Position numbers and translations under genes: made by a program
The notes under the pieces: model-generated
Database searches by the model: none
The model's input: the letters and a program-made list of their open reading frames with translations, nothing else
What the model was told of the DNA's origin: nothing
From: Trichomonas vaginalis G3
Taxonomy: Eukaryota; Parabasalia; Trichomonadida; Trichomonadidae
Reading direction: 5' to 3'
Assembly: GCF_026262505.1 (NCBI RefSeq)
Contig: NC_067205.1
Coordinates: 20,519,645-20,583,644 of the forward strand
Length of the DNA stretch: 64,000 bases
In this document: piece after piece, positions 63,487 through 64,000 of the stretch
Layout of the letters: the number at the start of each line of letters is the position of its first letter
How positions within the stretch are numbered: the first letter of the stretch is position 1

Positions 63487-64000
63487 ATGTTAGCAACAAC
63501 AGCACCAAACTCTTTAGTTATGAACCCAACTTCAATGTTAGTAGAAATGAAAAGCTTCATTCCTTCTTCATATACTTTTGAAACAGAAATCCAGAAGATA
63601 AAGCAAGAACTTTTAACAAGTAATTTAGACTGTAGTGCGAAAGATGAAACAAATGAACACCATTTACCTAAACTTCCTGAAATACAACAACAAAAACTCA
63701 CTATTCCTGAATTCGACGAAATTGAAGTGAAACCAACTGACTCAGTAGAAATAAAGAAGTTCATACGAAAGGTAAATTATGAATTCCTTGGTTTTCATTG
63801 CAACCATAAAGTTATGGACAAAGATTGCGACATGGTATATAAGAATGTTTCTGACATATATAAATCCGGGGAGTTTAAGACCTACGACAACTTTGTTTCA
63901 TTAGTTGCAAAATGTGTATGGCAGATAAGAGATAAAGATAGAAGAGGTAAGATATGGAATGAACAGATAAAACCCGCAACTTTTGAGTTAAAGAGAGCAA
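63487..64000 (+). CDS. Unrecognised Maverick B protein, 171+ aa, cut by the window end
   Basis: ATG at 63487 after TTTTTATTGTAAGAAC; the frame is open to base 64,000. The product starts MLATTAPNSLVMNP, has a Glu/Lys/Gln-rich helical section around residues 30-60, and a second domain from about 95 with Cys/His residues (FHCNHKVMDKDCD) and a basic end. Family not recognised. The minus-strand ORF on the same stretch is a shadow. Confidence 0.75.
   Translation, partial: MLATTAPNSLVMNPTSMLVEMKSFIPSSYTFETEIQKIKQELLTSNLDCSAKDETNEHHLPKLPEIQQQKLTIPEFDEIEVKPTDSVEIKKFIRKVNYEFLGFHCNHKVMDKDCDMVYKNVSDIYKSGEFKTYDNFVSLVAKCVWQIRDKDRRGKIWNEQIKPATFELKRA

Larger units (their letters stand above)
54014..64000. 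mobile_element. Maverick/Polinton element B (left part; right end outside window)
   Basis: It contains a second DDE integrase, two minor-capsid-like paralogues, amphipathic virion-like proteins, a fibre, HNH and KilA-N genes, all intronless and tightly packed, and is preceded by palindromic repeat arrays. Its coding sequences are less AT-rich and use different codons from Maverick A, and no gene shows close similarity to its counterpart in A. The polymerase, capsid and ATPase genes expected for a Maverick must lie to the right. The left tip is inferred to be near 54,014; the TIR cannot be checked. Confidence 0.85.

Overview
The window looks like nuclear DNA of an AT-rich, intron-poor parabasalid (a trichomonad such as Trichomonas or Tritrichomonas). 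This rests on two Maverick/Polinton virus-like elements, an M8 (GP63-type) surface metalloprotease, a very large coiled-coil protein, a giant type-I surface protein with PEPTP linkers, cut-and-paste transposons with 9-10 bp target duplications, and the absence of bacterial gene signals. The species cannot be fixed from the sequence alone.

Layout. (1) About 1-16,460: Maverick A, nearly complete, with long terminal inverted repeats; the left one runs off the window. It holds a broken double-jelly-roll-type capsid candidate, a broken A32-like packaging ATPase, several unassigned genes, a primase gene cut off at the start of its SF3 helicase region, an intact DDE integrase, and a frameshifted protein-primed-type family B DNA polymerase that carries an HNH-like insert. 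(2) About 16,460-19,442: non-coding host DNA with a 32-bp tandem repeat and a tRNA-Ala(AGC). (3) 19,443-25,250: a GP63-like protease gene, a 206-bp MITE, a broken beta-helix surface-protein gene, and a mosaic of copies taken from three genes in this same window. (4) 25,382-33,580: an 8.2-kb transposon with perfect 9-bp target duplications, most of which is a 6.4-kb minisatellite. (5) 33,830-40,000: a second beta-helix relic and a 1,467-residue coiled-coil gene. (6) 41,000-49,910: a roughly 2,970-residue surface protein gene with one frameshift, whose cytoplasmic tail is interrupted by a 3.9-kb transposon with 0.8-kb inverted repeats (49,811-53,695); that transposon itself contains a second, smaller element (51,278-52,862). 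(7) About 54,014-64,000: the left part of a second, unrelated-looking Maverick (B), starting with palindromic repeat arrays and continuing with small amphipathic virion-like proteins, two minor-capsid-like paralogues, a phage-like tail-fibre gene, an integrase, an HNH endonuclease and a KilA-N protein.

How the genes work together. Each Maverick appears to be a virus-like mobile element: capsid proteins and packaging ATPase (morphogenesis), PolB and primase (replication), integrase (insertion). In A many genes are frameshifted; this may be decay, or partly indel error in the assembly, since the host surface gene also has a single frameshift. Most genes of both Mavericks start 10-25 bp after a T-rich TTTTTA(T/C) block, which suggests an element-specific promoter.

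The most unusual signals are (a) palindromic repeat modules of Maverick B, in which one copy has changed all its arms together so that pairing is kept; (b) small GC-rich hairpins that lie at the ends of genes in Maverick A, supplying stop codons; (c) the phage-type fibre in a eukaryotic Maverick; (d) the transposon-borne giant minisatellite; and (e) the nested transposon that truncates the surface protein.
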